From assembly GCA_033558025.1 (NCBI GenBank), contig JAUCEF010000007.1, forward strand, positions 10,044,001 through 10,108,000: a DNA stretch of 64,000 nucleotides. The letters run 5' to 3'. A program made the translations under genes and the position numbers. Of this stretch, positions 20,142 to 30,835 are shown one piece after another. This DNA is from Phytophthora sp. 'mugwort'. Its lineage: Eukaryota; Oomycota; Peronosporomycetes; Peronosporales; Peronosporaceae. How positions within the stretch are numbered: the first letter of the stretch is position 1; every line of letters begins with the position of its first letter. A model generated the notes under the pieces. The model was not told where the DNA came from and ran no database searches. It saw only the letters and a list, made by a program, of their open reading frames with translations.

Positions 20142-21773
20142 ATGGCCGACGCGACGCCCGCCCCCGCCCCCAAGAAGCTCACCAAGAAAGAGCTGCGCAT
20201 TCTCGAGCGCCAGAAAGCGGCTGCGGCTGCAACCGGGCCCACGCTCACCGACACGTATGGCGAGTTGCCCCTAATCCAGTCGAAGGAGCGCCCCAACCAC
20301 GTCTACAAGTCGTACGTAGCCAGCAAATCCCTCCCTCATGCTCTATATAGACCAGAGCGTGTCTGACCTTTCATTGTCATGCGTTCTTGATTCAACAGTG
20401 TGAAGGATTTGAACCCGAAGCTTCATGGCGAGAGCTTCTGGGTACGCGGCTATCTGCAGGCTGTGCGCGCCAAGTCGAAGATTGCCTTCATCACGCTGCG
20501 CGAGCAGACGGCCACGGTTCAGGCCATCGTGCATGAGAGCGCCACAGTCTCGCGCCCCATGGTTAAGTTTGCGGCTGGCGTGCCCAAGGAGTCCGTCGTT
20601 GACGTGCTCGTCATGCTCATCACGCCTGACAGCCCCGTGGTCAGCACCACGCAGAAGGACGTGGAGCTCATTGTCGAGAAGTTCTTCGTCGTCAGCAAGG
20701 CCCTACCAGAGCTTCCCTTCCAGGTGGAGGACGCTGCCCGTCCCGATGCCGTCGTTAAGGCCGAGGGATCCACCTACGTGAACGTGGGTCTGGAAACCCG
20801 TCTCAACACCCGTCCGCTTGACCTGCGTACGCCTGCCAACCAGTGCATTATGCGCATTCAGGCAGCTGTGGGCCAGCTCTTTCGGGAGTTCCTCATCGAG
20901 CGCGACTTTGTCGAGATTCACACCCCGAAACTTGTGGGTGGCGCCTCGGAGAGCGGTGCTAATTGCTTCACGCTCAAGTACTTCGACCAAGACGCCGCTC
21001 TGGCTCAGAGTCCCCAGACATACAAACAGATGGCTTGTGCTGTTGCTGGCCTCGAGCGCGTGTTCGAGATTGGTCCTGTCTTCCGTGCCGAGAACTCGAA
21101 CACCCACCGTCACATGTGCGAGTTTGTTGGACTTGACCTGGAGATGACCATTAAGGAACACTACCACGAGGTGCTGGAGGTGTTCTCGGACCTGTTCATC
21201 TACATCTTCGACGGTCTGAAGGAGCGTTATGCCAAGGAGTTGGCTATCATCAACGAGCAGCACCCATTCGAGCCGCTCAAGTACAATAAGCCTTCGCTCA
21301 TCATCAGCTTCGAGGAGGGTGTGAAGATGCTAAAGGAGGCTGGTGCCGACCAGGAGCCCGAGGAGGACCTGAGCACTGAGAATGAGAAGTGGCTCGGCCG
21401 CCTCGTGAAGGAGAAGTATGAAACCGACTTCTACATTCTGGACAAGTTCCCGCTGGCTGTGCGTCCGTTCTACACGATGCCGGACCCGGAGGACAAGCGT
21501 TGGAGCAACTCGTACGACATGATGATTCGTGGCGAGGAGATCGTCTCCGGTGCGCAGCGTGTGCACGACCCCAACCTCCTTATGCAGCGCATGGACGAGC
21601 TGGGTGTGCCACAAGAGTCCATGCGTAGCTACATCGACTCGTTCCGCCTTGGAGCGCTTCCCCATGGTGGCGGTGGCATTGGTCTGGAGCGTGTGGTCAT
21701 GCTGTATCTGGGCCTGGGCAACATCCGCAAGGCTTCCATGTTCCCACGTGACCCGAAGCGGTTGTTCCCGTAA
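20142..21773 (+). CDS. DARS1: Aspartyl-tRNA synthetase, cytosolic
   Basis: Class II synthetase that charges tRNA-Asp. Two exons, 20142-20311 and 20399-21773, give 514 residues. The start has a Lys/Ala-rich extension (KKLTKKELRILERQKAAAAA) typical of eukaryotic lysine- and aspartate-tRNA synthetases. Then come an OB-fold (SFWVRGYLQAVRAKSKIAF), motif 2 (EIGPVFRAENSNTHRHMCEF) with the flipping-loop QSPQTYKQM, and motif 3 (GGIGLERVVMLYLGL) ending in FPRDPKRLFP. Length and order fit the cytosolic archaeal/eukaryotic type. The 5' end lies 219 bp from the divergent RNase HII start. It converges with the SWAP gene, 213 bp away. Confidence 0.95.
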
Positions 21774-21986
21774 GCAGCATTTGCTCGTGTATGTTCTCCA
21801 TGCATGTAGTTTTGCGCCGTCGAATTCTCGTCTTGCTCGCAAGATAAATGCATTCGTGCTCGCACGCACCGCAGCTCGATTTTTGTCGTAGGTTTTCATT
21901 GATTAAGCAATATGCAATAACCAAGACAAATTGATACAACAACGTTCGGGACTTTACCCGATTTATTCGCTATGTTTCCCCCTTGA

Positions 21987-23110
21987 TCATTTCTGTCGAG
22001 CCATTTTGTGCTCGCGTTGCCTGTTTGGGTCGTTGTGCTCGACGGTATCTACGGTGCTCGTAGTCTCTTCTTCTTCCTCATCACTCTGTTCCAAGAGAAA
22101 CAAGACAAAACCTAGTTACTTTCTCATTTTAGAGCATAAACCAAATTTTGTGGTTCACTCACATCCTGATATTCTTCTCCCAAAAGCGAGACCCCGACAG
22201 CAGTTCTCTTCGGTGGCAAAGGCGACGGGTTCTCATCACGGAGGAAGCAATAGTAGGTGTGAAGAGCATGCGATGTGTCTAAAAACCGAAACTTGGTGCT
22301 TGCGCCAAGTTTGACCTAGCAACACAACGCACAACTTAGTAGATATACCGTTCCACGAGAAGTGCCCAAAGCAGCTACAACCGTCTGGGTCTTTCGGATA
22401 TCAAGACCACAATTCATTGACTAATAACAGAGACGGTAATTTACACGTACCTTCAACATAACCTCCAGCTGTGGGTTTCCTCGCACTTTGTTAGCCGTCG
22501 CTTCTATAATTGCGTGTCGCTTCTTAGTCTTTGGCTGGACAGATATCAACACATTGGGCACTGGTCATTCCACTTCAACTTGCTCGACCAATCATCAGCA
22601 TGGACGTCATTGTACCATCGTGAGGTGGTCCGGCACCTTCCAGAGTGGCTCAAAAGCTTCACCATCACTCTCCTGGTCACTCTCATCCTCTGAATATCGG
22701 TATGGGAACTTGTTTTCTGTTGCGAATGTCTCCTCCGACGGCGGAAATTCAACCGCGTAGTCTCCAAAGCGCAGGCGATGTAGCATCAGCTTCTCCGTCT
22801 CTTCTGCGTCTTTTTCAGTAACTTGTGCCATAGTATTTAGCCCCGAATCTCCGTCATGAGAAACTTTCCGTTTCCTCTTCTTCAGCTGCCGGAACAGGCT
22901 CCGATCCTCCAGCAGATTCCGGGCGTCGAAGCGATCCACGCGCAAGTCGCTGTCGCTCTCTCCGCGCCACGCCATCAGATGCGACTCCTGGTGCAGCTTC
23001 CACGCCGTCTCGGGGTCGTCGAACAACTCACAACTGTAGCCACGCACGCCCAGCGCCAGCACGTCACTGCCAGAAGCGTCGTCGTCCTGCTTCTCTACAC
23101 GCTCGGCCAT
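21987..23110 (-). CDS. SWAP-N / Surp-domain splicing protein, four exons
   Basis: Related to SFSWAP (suppressor of white apricot) splicing regulators. Exons on the minus strand are 22616-23110, 22451-22534, 22163-22315 and 21987-22085, giving 276 residues. The N-terminal part (RGYSCELFDD, HLMAWRG, RVDRFDARNLL) matches the DRY-EERY/SWAP-N domain. The later exons complete a single Surp module (KRHAIIEATANKV, PQLEVMLK, FRFLDTSHALHTYYCFL). It ends in a short acidic tail. The second Surp and the RS domain of animal SFSWAP are absent, so it is a shortened relative. The downstream exons are too short to be obvious as ORFs but keep phase at every junction. It starts 101 bp from the divergent SCI1-like gene. 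Confidence 0.78.
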
Positions 23111-23211
23111 TATGCTGCTCGAAAGCAAATAGACCGTTTTGATTCGCTGTAATTAACTGAAACTCGATACTCCCCAACATATTTGCTCTCTAACTGTCGG
23201 GGTTCGAGTGG
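23111..23211. promoter_or_regulatory. Compact bidirectional promoter of two splicing-related genes
   Basis: Only 101 bp separate the start codons of the SWAP/Surp gene (-) and the SCI1-like SR gene (+). Any promoters must overlap or face each other here. No clear TATA or initiator match was found. Confidence 0.45.
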
Positions 23212-24342
23212 ATGCGGTCCATAGTGATCATGAGCGAGCGAGACCGAAGCCGCAGCAGCGAGGGGCGCCACAGTCGCAGCCGTCGACGCTCACCCAGCCG
23301 CAGCCCGCGGCGGAAACGCAGCAGACACAGCAGAAGTCGGAGTAAAAGCAGGAGCGCGAGTCGCTCGGGTTCGTTGAAGCACAGACGCCACCACCATCGA
23401 GACGACAAGCAAAAACGCCGTGTCGAGCTCGAAAAGGAGGAGGCGGACGGCGCAGAGAAACAGAAAATCGAGAACCGAGAGGAGGTGAAGCACCGGTCGC
23501 GCATGTGGACGGTGGTGGACTCGGACTCGGATGGCGACACAAGTAGCCCAAAGACAGAAGATCGGAAGAGCAGGGAACGGTCGCATGATAGCAGACACAG
23601 ACACCGCCATCGCCACTCGAGACGTCGGTCACATTCGCGTCTTTCCTCCTCTTCGGAGTCTTCGTCGGACTCGGGAAACTCCGACAGCTCGGATGACGAA
23701 CGATCGCGTCGGAAGCGGAAACAGAAGCGCAGCAGCTCGCGGAAGGACAAGAATCGGCACAAGAAGGACAGGAAGAAGAAAGACAAGAAAAGCAAGAAGG
23801 GAAGCAAGAAACACGCTGTAAACCAGGATGAGTACGGCAAGTACGGCATCCTGCGCGAGTCGAACTTCCACAATAAGAGCGTGTCGTTCCAGGCATGGCT
23901 GCGCGACGTCAAGAAGATGGGCGACTTCAATGGGCCCAAGTGGGAGGCCATGGAGCTCTTCAAAGAGTACATGGAGGACTACAACACATGCACACTACCC
24001 CACAAAAAGTACTACGATATCGAGAAGTACGAGATGAAACGTTACCAGATGCAGCAACAGAAGGCACTTAACAAACAGAAAGGTGCGTCCGACAAGGTTC
24101 TGGAAGGGCTGGCCGACGAAGAGCGCGTGCGTCGCGAACGCCAGGCGGCTCGCGAGAAAAAGGAGCAGGAGGAATTCCGCCTTGTGATGCAGCTCATGGA
24201 CAAGGACAAGATCGAAGCCATGCGGGAGCAGGAGCGGCTTCGTTCGCAGATGCAGATGTTCTACAAGTCTGGAAATGTCGAAGAGGCTCGGCGTCTCGAG
24301 CAGATCCTCAACAAAGTGGACGAGGACCTGCGCTTTAAGTGA
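23212..24342 (+). CDS. SR-rich protein with SCI1-like C-terminal domain
   Basis: Intronless, 376 residues from the ATG at 23212 (a second ATG at 23230 gives MSERDRSRSS). Residues 1 to about 200 are Arg/Ser- and then Lys-rich, with nuclear-localisation-like blocks (KKDRKKKDKKSKK). The folded part begins at about 206: YGILRESNFHNKS, FQAWLRDVKK, FNGPKWEAMELFKEY, EDYNTCTLPHKKYYD. This resembles the conserved region of plant style cell-cycle inhibitor 1 (SCI1) and related nuclear speckle proteins. A long charged helix follows. Probable role is pre-mRNA processing in the nucleus; direct evidence for oomycetes is not known to me. Confidence 0.75.
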   Translation: MRSIVIMSERDRSRSSEGRHSRSRRRSPSRSPRRKRSRHSRSRSKSRSASRSGSLKHRRHHHRDDKQKRRVELEKEEADGAEKQKIENREEVKHRSRMWTVVDSDSDGDTSSPKTEDRKSRERSHDSRHRHRHRHSRRRSHSRLSSSSESSSDSGNSDSSDDERSRRKRKQKRSSSRKDKNRHKKDRKKKDKKSKKGSKKHAVNQDEYGKYGILRESNFHNKSVSFQAWLRDVKKMGDFNGPKWEAMELFKEYMEDYNTCTLPHKKYYDIEKYEMKRYQMQQQKALNKQKGASDKVLEGLADEERVRRERQAAREKKEQEEFRLVMQLMDKDKIEAMREQERLRSQMQMFYKSGNVEEARRLEQILNKVDEDLRFK

Positions 24343-24733
24343 TCGTGATCGTCAAGATCCATGCATAAATCTGTAGCAGGAAGGATAGTTCTGCGTAGGT
24401 ACAGGACAGAGCAGTCTGTCCTGTAAATGGAGTTGTCTTTACAACACCATAGCCCTGAAATATGTGACGATATACTTGGCACTGCACGTGTAGTACCTAG
24501 GTGCTTGTATGTGACATAGCGACTCCCATGACCAAGCACCGTCGGCTTGTGATGATTCTTTCACCGAAGGTTTCCACTGTAGAAATGCGTTCCAGCGTGC
24601 GATACGCGGCGCTAAAGATTATCAAAATAAATCCATACTTACTGTCCTATTACTGTACCTAAATGATCGCTCTTTTCTCAGCTCAAAGCATCCATCTGAC
24701 GTCGCAGTGTCGAAAAGTGTCGAGACGACGCAG
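24343..24733. other. Intergenic region upstream of the GRAM-VASt gene
   Basis: 391 bp with no gene seen. The downstream reading frame is open from 24707 but its first ATG is at 24734. Confidence 0.3.
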
Positions 24734-27256
24734 ATGATGGAGCTCTCGACTGTGACCTCGGCCTTCTCGTCGCCCAGCTCGTCCGTGTCCTCGAGCAGCA
24801 GCCACGACAGTCGCACTAGTCGGCATCACCGTGAGCATCAGCACCGGCCTCGTCACGCGACGTCTCCACGCACAACCGACGACGACGAACGTGACGACGT
24901 GTATCACCGTCACCGCAAAAATAGACAGCGGAGCTTCGAGCAGCAGCAACAGGAACAGCAACACCGGCACCGGGAGCGTCACTACGCGAGCTCCAACCTT
25001 ACTGAAAAGAGCATGAACTCTTCACGCGCCAGCTCACACCGTAGCAGCAGGAACGGGAGCGACGAGTTGTCGCTAGCCAGCACGTGCGACGACCGATCGC
25101 GGCTTAACCTGCCGCTGAACAAGGAATTCCTGCCGCTGGACAGCTCCACACTGGATGAGAAGGAGCAGGAGCAGGAGCAGGTGCGCGACCAAGTTATCTG
25201 CATGATCTTCGACCTGCCCGAGTCCACGCAGTTCTACCAAGGTACACGAAACATAATTAAAGGATGCCAAGTGGTGGCAGTTGCCTTGAGGCTGTCGCAG
25301 TTGGACAGCAATGATGCCATCAAGTTGTAGGTCGGACGTGGTGGACAGCGTTGCTAACGAGGTGTCGCTGCTTGTTGTGTATCCTTCTGCAGACTTTTCG
25401 TGTGCCATCGCGTCTACGCTGGCTATGCACGGACGAATGTATCCGACGAGCTCGCATGTGTGCTTTTACTCGAACGTGTTTGGCCGCGAGAGAAAGGTCA
25501 GAGGGTGGACCTTCAAGGATACACTCGGGGTGCTCTCTTGGAGCTAGAGCTTTTCCGGCTCCCGACGTGATGTCGCAAAAGTAAAATTCCTATACTGAGT
25601 CTTTATCGGTTGTTGGTGGTCTTGCTTTCTGTAGATCCTGATCCCGTACGAGTCCATTCGCGAAATTGAAAAGACGACGACGATGATGTTTCAACACGCG
25701 ATTCGACTCGCGACGTTCGACAAGGACGAGTACACGTTCACGAGTTTTTGGGGAAATAACCGCGATAGCTGCTACGATCTCATTCTAAAGACACGCGACC
25801 GCGTGCTGCGAGAATTGCAGGTGAACTCGTCGGAAGCGCGCTACCCGGAGCTGCCAACGTCTCGTACTCAGTCACCTGTTGCGTCAGCGCCACCATCGCA
25901 GTCCAATTCTGTAGCTGAACAATTTGAAGAAGAGGAGGAAGAGCACGAGAAGGAAGAAGACAATGCCGTCTCTGACTGCGACGACTTTGCAGCTGTTGAC
26001 AATGACAATGCCAATGCAATTGAAGAGACCGATTCCGATGACCAGACAGTCCCTATAACTCCACGCCGGCGCAGTATGGTCTCGGATGTGGACACAATTG
26101 CGCCTAAGGATATCTCGATGACACAAGTTCTCGAGGAGGTTTTCCCTGTATCGGTTGATACATTTATGCAGCTTTTCTTTCTCGACAATGCACCGTTTGG
26201 ACTGGACAAGTTCAACGAACAAACGGGGTCAACTGAAATGACGATAAACCCGTGGATGACTCCGTTGGAGGACGAAAAGTCTTTCGGTGCGTGTGAATCT
26301 TGTAATGGTTGGCTACACAACGCTAACTTTGTACTAACCCACTGATTCCCGACAGGAATGACTCGTTCGCTGCAATTTCGAGTGCCAATCGATGCTCCAA
26401 TCGGCCCCAAGTCGTCACAGGTTGACGTGGTATGCCTCGAGTTATATATGAGTCAAACACTTATCCATTTGGACTATTCGCTGACGTCGTGATCACTTTT
26501 TTGCTGAAATTGCAGCTTCAATGCCTGAAAAAGAACGAACATGGAGTGCGTGTTGTCGAGAGTTCGACACGACTGGTGGATATCCCGTATGGTGACTATT
26601 TCAGCGTCGAAGATCGATGGACCATCGTGCCACGGTCATCCAACCCCAACGCCTGCAAAATATTTATTGAGTTGAAGGTACATCTGGTGTTCTGGAGCTG
26701 CAAAATGATCACTAGTTAGAGGTATTGAGACTTAGTACTAAATTGTCACTATTGCGTGTATCTTGTATAGGTGGTGTTTGGTAAATCGACCTTCTGGAAG
26801 AAAACAATTGAGGCGCGTGCCATCAGTGACAACCGAGCCAAGTGGGAGAAGTGGGTTGGGATGGCCAAGGAGTTTCTTGACACGAGGGACCGCAATGAAT
26901 TGGTAACATTCGGCCCGGAAAGCCCTCCTACATCAAGCACTTCTTCGGAAAAGACGGTTGAGCACGGCGCTATCAGAAAGAATCGGGAATCGATGGTGAG
27001 ACACCGAAGCCGAAGTAAGCCAAGCCACCGACACCGAAGTTCCACCTGTGCGGTGGTGCCACCTGGAGAAGCCCCTACAGCCCCCGTGAAACTTTTCCCG
27101 TGGGTTTTGGTTCTGTTTCTGCTGCTTGTTATCTTGCGCTTGCAAATGACGCTGTCAAGCATTGAACGCTCTTTGTTGGTCAATACCGAGCTGATCGGCG
27201 ACCTTCAGAGAAGAATTGTTGGCCTTCACGCGGGAGCCTGCCCAGTGACAACGTAA
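24734..27256 (+). CDS. GRAM-VASt domain protein with C-terminal membrane anchor (LAM/Aster-like)
   Basis: Candidate sterol-transfer protein of ER contact sites. Six exons (24734-25241, 25393-25496, 25635-26286, 26356-26429, 26516-26677, 26771-27256) give 661 residues. Residues 1-150 are Ser/Arg/His/Gln-rich and disordered. A GRAM domain spans about 155-260 (ESTQFYQDFSCAIA, GRMYPTSSHVCFYSNVFG, ILIPYESIREIEK). An acidic linker follows, then a VASt fold at about 365-550 (VLEEVFPVSVDTFMQLFF, RSLQFRVPIDAPIGPKSSQV, DRWTIVP, KVVFGKSTFWKKTIE). One transmembrane helix lies at about 609-627 (WVLVLFLLLVILRL) with a short tail. The domain order equals yeast Lam/Ysp and animal GRAMD1, which move sterol between membranes. 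The ligand is not visible. Confidence 0.88.
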
Positions 27257-27348
27257 TTGTTGGCTCATCCATTCTCCTACTATTTCACAACATTAAAACG
27301 ACAAAGAATACATATTCATAGTTTGTTTTTGTCGATTACACTGACGTT

Positions 27349-30300
27349 CTACGTGGTAACATCAAACCACATTGTGTGAAAGTTAACACGCTTCTGCAGT
27401 CCTTGTAGCATCCGGTTAGCTTGAAAGTCTGTGTCGCGCTGCAACGAGCGTTGAATTGACGCAGAGTCGCGTTCTTTTGCTTGTTTCCTCGGTTTCTCGT
27501 TGGAATGTTGTTGAGAGGCGAGAATTTCCTGGCGCATTGAGCGCAACACGAGTTGCAAGGCACGAAGGTGAGTGTGTTGGAAGGGGTTGTGCATCACATA
27601 TACGTCTGATGGTAGACTTGCAACCATCCTGCTCAACTTGTACAGCATTAATTCGCGCGATCTCACGTTAAGCCTCGTCAATGCAAATGTTGGTCGAATG
27701 ACAGAATCAGCAGAAGTGGATATCCCAAAACTCTGGTTTCCAAACAAAGCTCCAAGATTTGAGCCGGATGAGATAAACAAAAGTTGTTCTTGGTCTGAAT
27801 AACATGAAAACAGAGTGATGTCAGATAAATAAAAGGTCACGAAGTTAACTACCAAACACACGTACTTTCATAACTCCTCCCATGACAATCACCACCACTT
27901 TTCGTTAGAGATTCTCGACCGACATCTAACACGTCGTCTGGGTGGATTTTAACGTACGCAACAGCAAACGCTGACTCACATGGCCGCCAGTCGTGGTTCA
28001 TTTCAGAGACGATTTCATCTCGTGAAGCGCCATAGTGCAGCCACAATGTTGCCTCGAATGGCTTCCGCTCTCGAAGAAATGAAAATTTCGGTGTAAAATG
28101 AAGCTCCAGTTGAAATCGGGCAGTCTGCGGTGTGTGATCAGCCATGTCCGTTGCTGAAGGAAATTTAGGAACCACTGAGCTCGAGCACCTCCAGCCGTGA
28201 GTCGGTGTCCCCTTTGGCAAAGTCAGTACCACAAAAGTGTCGTGGAGTGTTGAGTGGGACACATTCTTAAGAACAACTTCTGCATGAACAAGTGATGATG
28301 GCGGTACGTATTCGAGCACACGAAATTGCTCAAGTGAAATTTGTCCATGAAACTCGAGGTTTCCTAACGAGGAAGCCGGCTCGCGCTCTGTTGCTTCATA
28401 TTTCGCAGCATTTCTGGGAATCGTAGAAACCCTCGGCGGAGCATTGACAAGTGTTTCCATATCTAAAAGATAGTTGGGTGCTGAACAAAGGTTATCAACA
28501 TTTTGAGTTGAACGGAGCGGCGGCACAACCGAGTGCTCATTGTTATGACTTGCCCTTGTGTGCTGCTCTTGCCACTGTAGTGCGATAAGCTGGTTTAGCT
28601 GGCGAGCCAGTGAATACTTATCCGCCACGATCATTTGTAAACGTTCCAACTCCTGTAACCCATTCATCAGGCGTATTGAAAGTGACTCTGCAAGTTTGTC
28701 AAGTTGTGACTGCGAAGCTGCAGAATTATCAACTCCAACATTTGCCTCTAAGACTTTCAAACTTTTGTCACGCAACGAGGCTTTCTGGGTACGTTCAATG
28801 TAGTGAAATAGCTCTGTCCTAGAACCGGCAGATTCGTCCTTTGAACTGTTTTTCTCGTCGTTGCGAGAACGTTTACGAGAGCGTGAGCTGTGCTTCGACT
28901 TCTTTTTTTCACGTAGCCGCAGTCGATGACAAGAAAGCTTCAATTCAGATGCAGATGCTTTCTGCGTGATAAGAACGCTGCGCTTCACCAGCTGCCTGTC
29001 ATCCACAGACTTATCCGTGCTCAATTCATTCTCAATGCTGTAGGTCCTCGTGTTACTAACTCCAGGAACGTCATTTAAGAGAAGTACTTGGCCTGGTGTC
29101 GAGGCATCAACCGTGTGAGTACCCGCCAAATACCCGGTATACGCATGCCCTACATGATTAAACGCTATCGAGTTACACGAGGCGAAGTCAGCAACCAATA
29201 TAAATATGGACACGTTGTTGGAAACGCAGGTTATGATCGAATAAACTTACCGAGAAGAAGTTCCATGGACACATTCTGTACATTGCTCGAAACCCTCAGC
29301 ATGAAGAAAGACCGGTTTTCATCGTCACAGCGCACGCAAAGCACATGGTGTTGGTTCAAGTTATTTTCACAGATAAACCACCTGAAACTCGACAACGAAC
29401 GTTAGTAGCTTCATCGCAGACGCAATTTAATCACTCAAAACGTACATTTCAGCCGGTCGAGCAGGCAGCACGTAGGAAACGAGCACAATCCCGTTTGCAT
29501 GCATGTATATCGTATTACTCGTTGTCCCAGTCAGCACCAATGTCGACATACGAACATTCGTTCGAGAAGATTGAGTGCTCGGTCTGTTATCCCACGACGT
29601 TAATGCAATCGCGTCACTGGAAGCCGAAGCTTTAAAATCCCATTCAGTCAACTCGGAAATAAAGCAGCAGCAAATTACTTGCTCAAGCTTTGATATAGCC
29701 GCATTCCATCCGGTAATTGAGTGCAGGTAGTGACACTGCGAGGAGGTTTCTTTGGTGGCTCCATCTATCCCATCCAAATTCAGGATGCTCCAAATATGAT
29801 TTTCCTCGCTGACAAGATACAAACCACATAAATTAGGATTATGACACTAAAAATAAACAAGCATTTCACGTTAAATGCTTTACCTGTCGGCTGAAGATGA
29901 TCTCGACAACCCTTTCGCATGAATCAGCAAGTGAGGTCTAGTACTGTGAGTTTCAGATACATAGACACAAGATACTAGTTCGCAAGGCGCCACTGCATCA
30001 TCTTTCATCGCATGTACCACATCCACTATCTCCCGCCACACATAAAACCCAAAATCACCACAATCACCTCGCGTAGTTTTTCGTAGCCTCAATACCGTCG
30101 TTAGTTGCGAGCTGCGCTGAAAGAGCAGCACGTGAGGTCCGTCGGTCAAGAAAACTTGCAGCGAGTTGGAATATTTTCTGGCCACTGCATCAACCTCACC
30201 ACGTCTCGCTCCAGTGCGTGCTGGAATTTCCAACATGTTCAGAAATCGCAAACCAATCTCGCTATCATCCTCCGTCTCGTACAACCTGCAGAAGAATACA

Positions 30301-30751
30301 CGATCTCCAGACCTCGATGAAAGTAAATCTTCCATGTCGTCATCTGGAGCAGCTGTCAAGGCCTCTTTGTCCTTCCTAAAGCGCCGACGTTTGCGAGTTG
30401 CTAGGGAATTATCAGCTGTCGACGTAGAAGCCCGAAAGACCAACACTGGGTAGTAACTACGACGCATAGCAAATCGTTGTCAGTAGATACTGTTAAATGC
30501 AGCAGCAATGGCGTCAAATTAGCAGGTAAACGATCGTACGTGGCCAGCTCGGTGTCTTCCACTTCATTGGCAGCGACAAGTCGTGCGTCGGCTGGCAGCA
30601 CGGCAGCTGCACCGTCGTCTTTGACCTTGAGAAGACACAGTGACGCCTTCTTCTCCTCTGCATCGACGACCACACGCTGGATCTGCAACTCCTTGAGCTC
30701 CCAGCTTAAGAGGAAGAGCGCGTCGCCCCACGCCAGCAGCAGCCTGCTCAT
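27349..30751 (-). CDS. Large six-exon protein, FAAP100/FANCB-like architecture (tentative)
   Basis: Minus-strand exons 30540-30751, 29884-30456, 29446-29808, 29251-29381, 27866-29149 and 27349-27794 join in consistent phase to 1002 residues. The first 430 or so residues look like beta-propeller strands with little low complexity (LLLAWGDALFLLSWELKELQ, VFLTDGPHVLLFQRSS). Next come a basic patch (KKKSKHSSRSRKRSR), a coiled coil (LDKLAESLSIRLMNGLQELERLQ), a beta-sandwich-like segment (HAEVVLKNVSHSTLHDTFVV, then ATLWLHYG) and a helical C-terminus. This order and length match the Fanconi core subunits FAAP100 and FANCB, and short stretches recall FAAP100 (VLKN-S, TLWLHY). No catalytic motif is present. 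The first intron (30457-30539) is chosen because it avoids a frameshift. Identity is a hypothesis; the gene itself is well supported. Confidence 0.55.
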
Positions 30752-30835
30752 GACATACGAGTGTAACCCTTTCGTAATCGGTGCGTAACTGGGGGTACGA
30801 AAGGGTTATATTACATTCTAACTTCAAAGACAAGA
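30752..30835. promoter_or_regulatory. 84 bp divergent promoter region
   Basis: Only 84 bp lie between the start codons of the FAAP100-like gene (-) and the first ABHD gene (+). A near-perfect inverted repeat is visible: CGAAAGGGTTATAT on the right mirrors ACCCTTTCGTA on the left (about 30766-30811). It may be a shared control site. Confidence 0.4.

Noticed and set aside
30400..30540. Frameshift or sequencing error in the FAAP100-like gene
   Set aside because: An 83-nt GT-AG intron with a CTGAC branch-like site restores the frame, so no error is needed.
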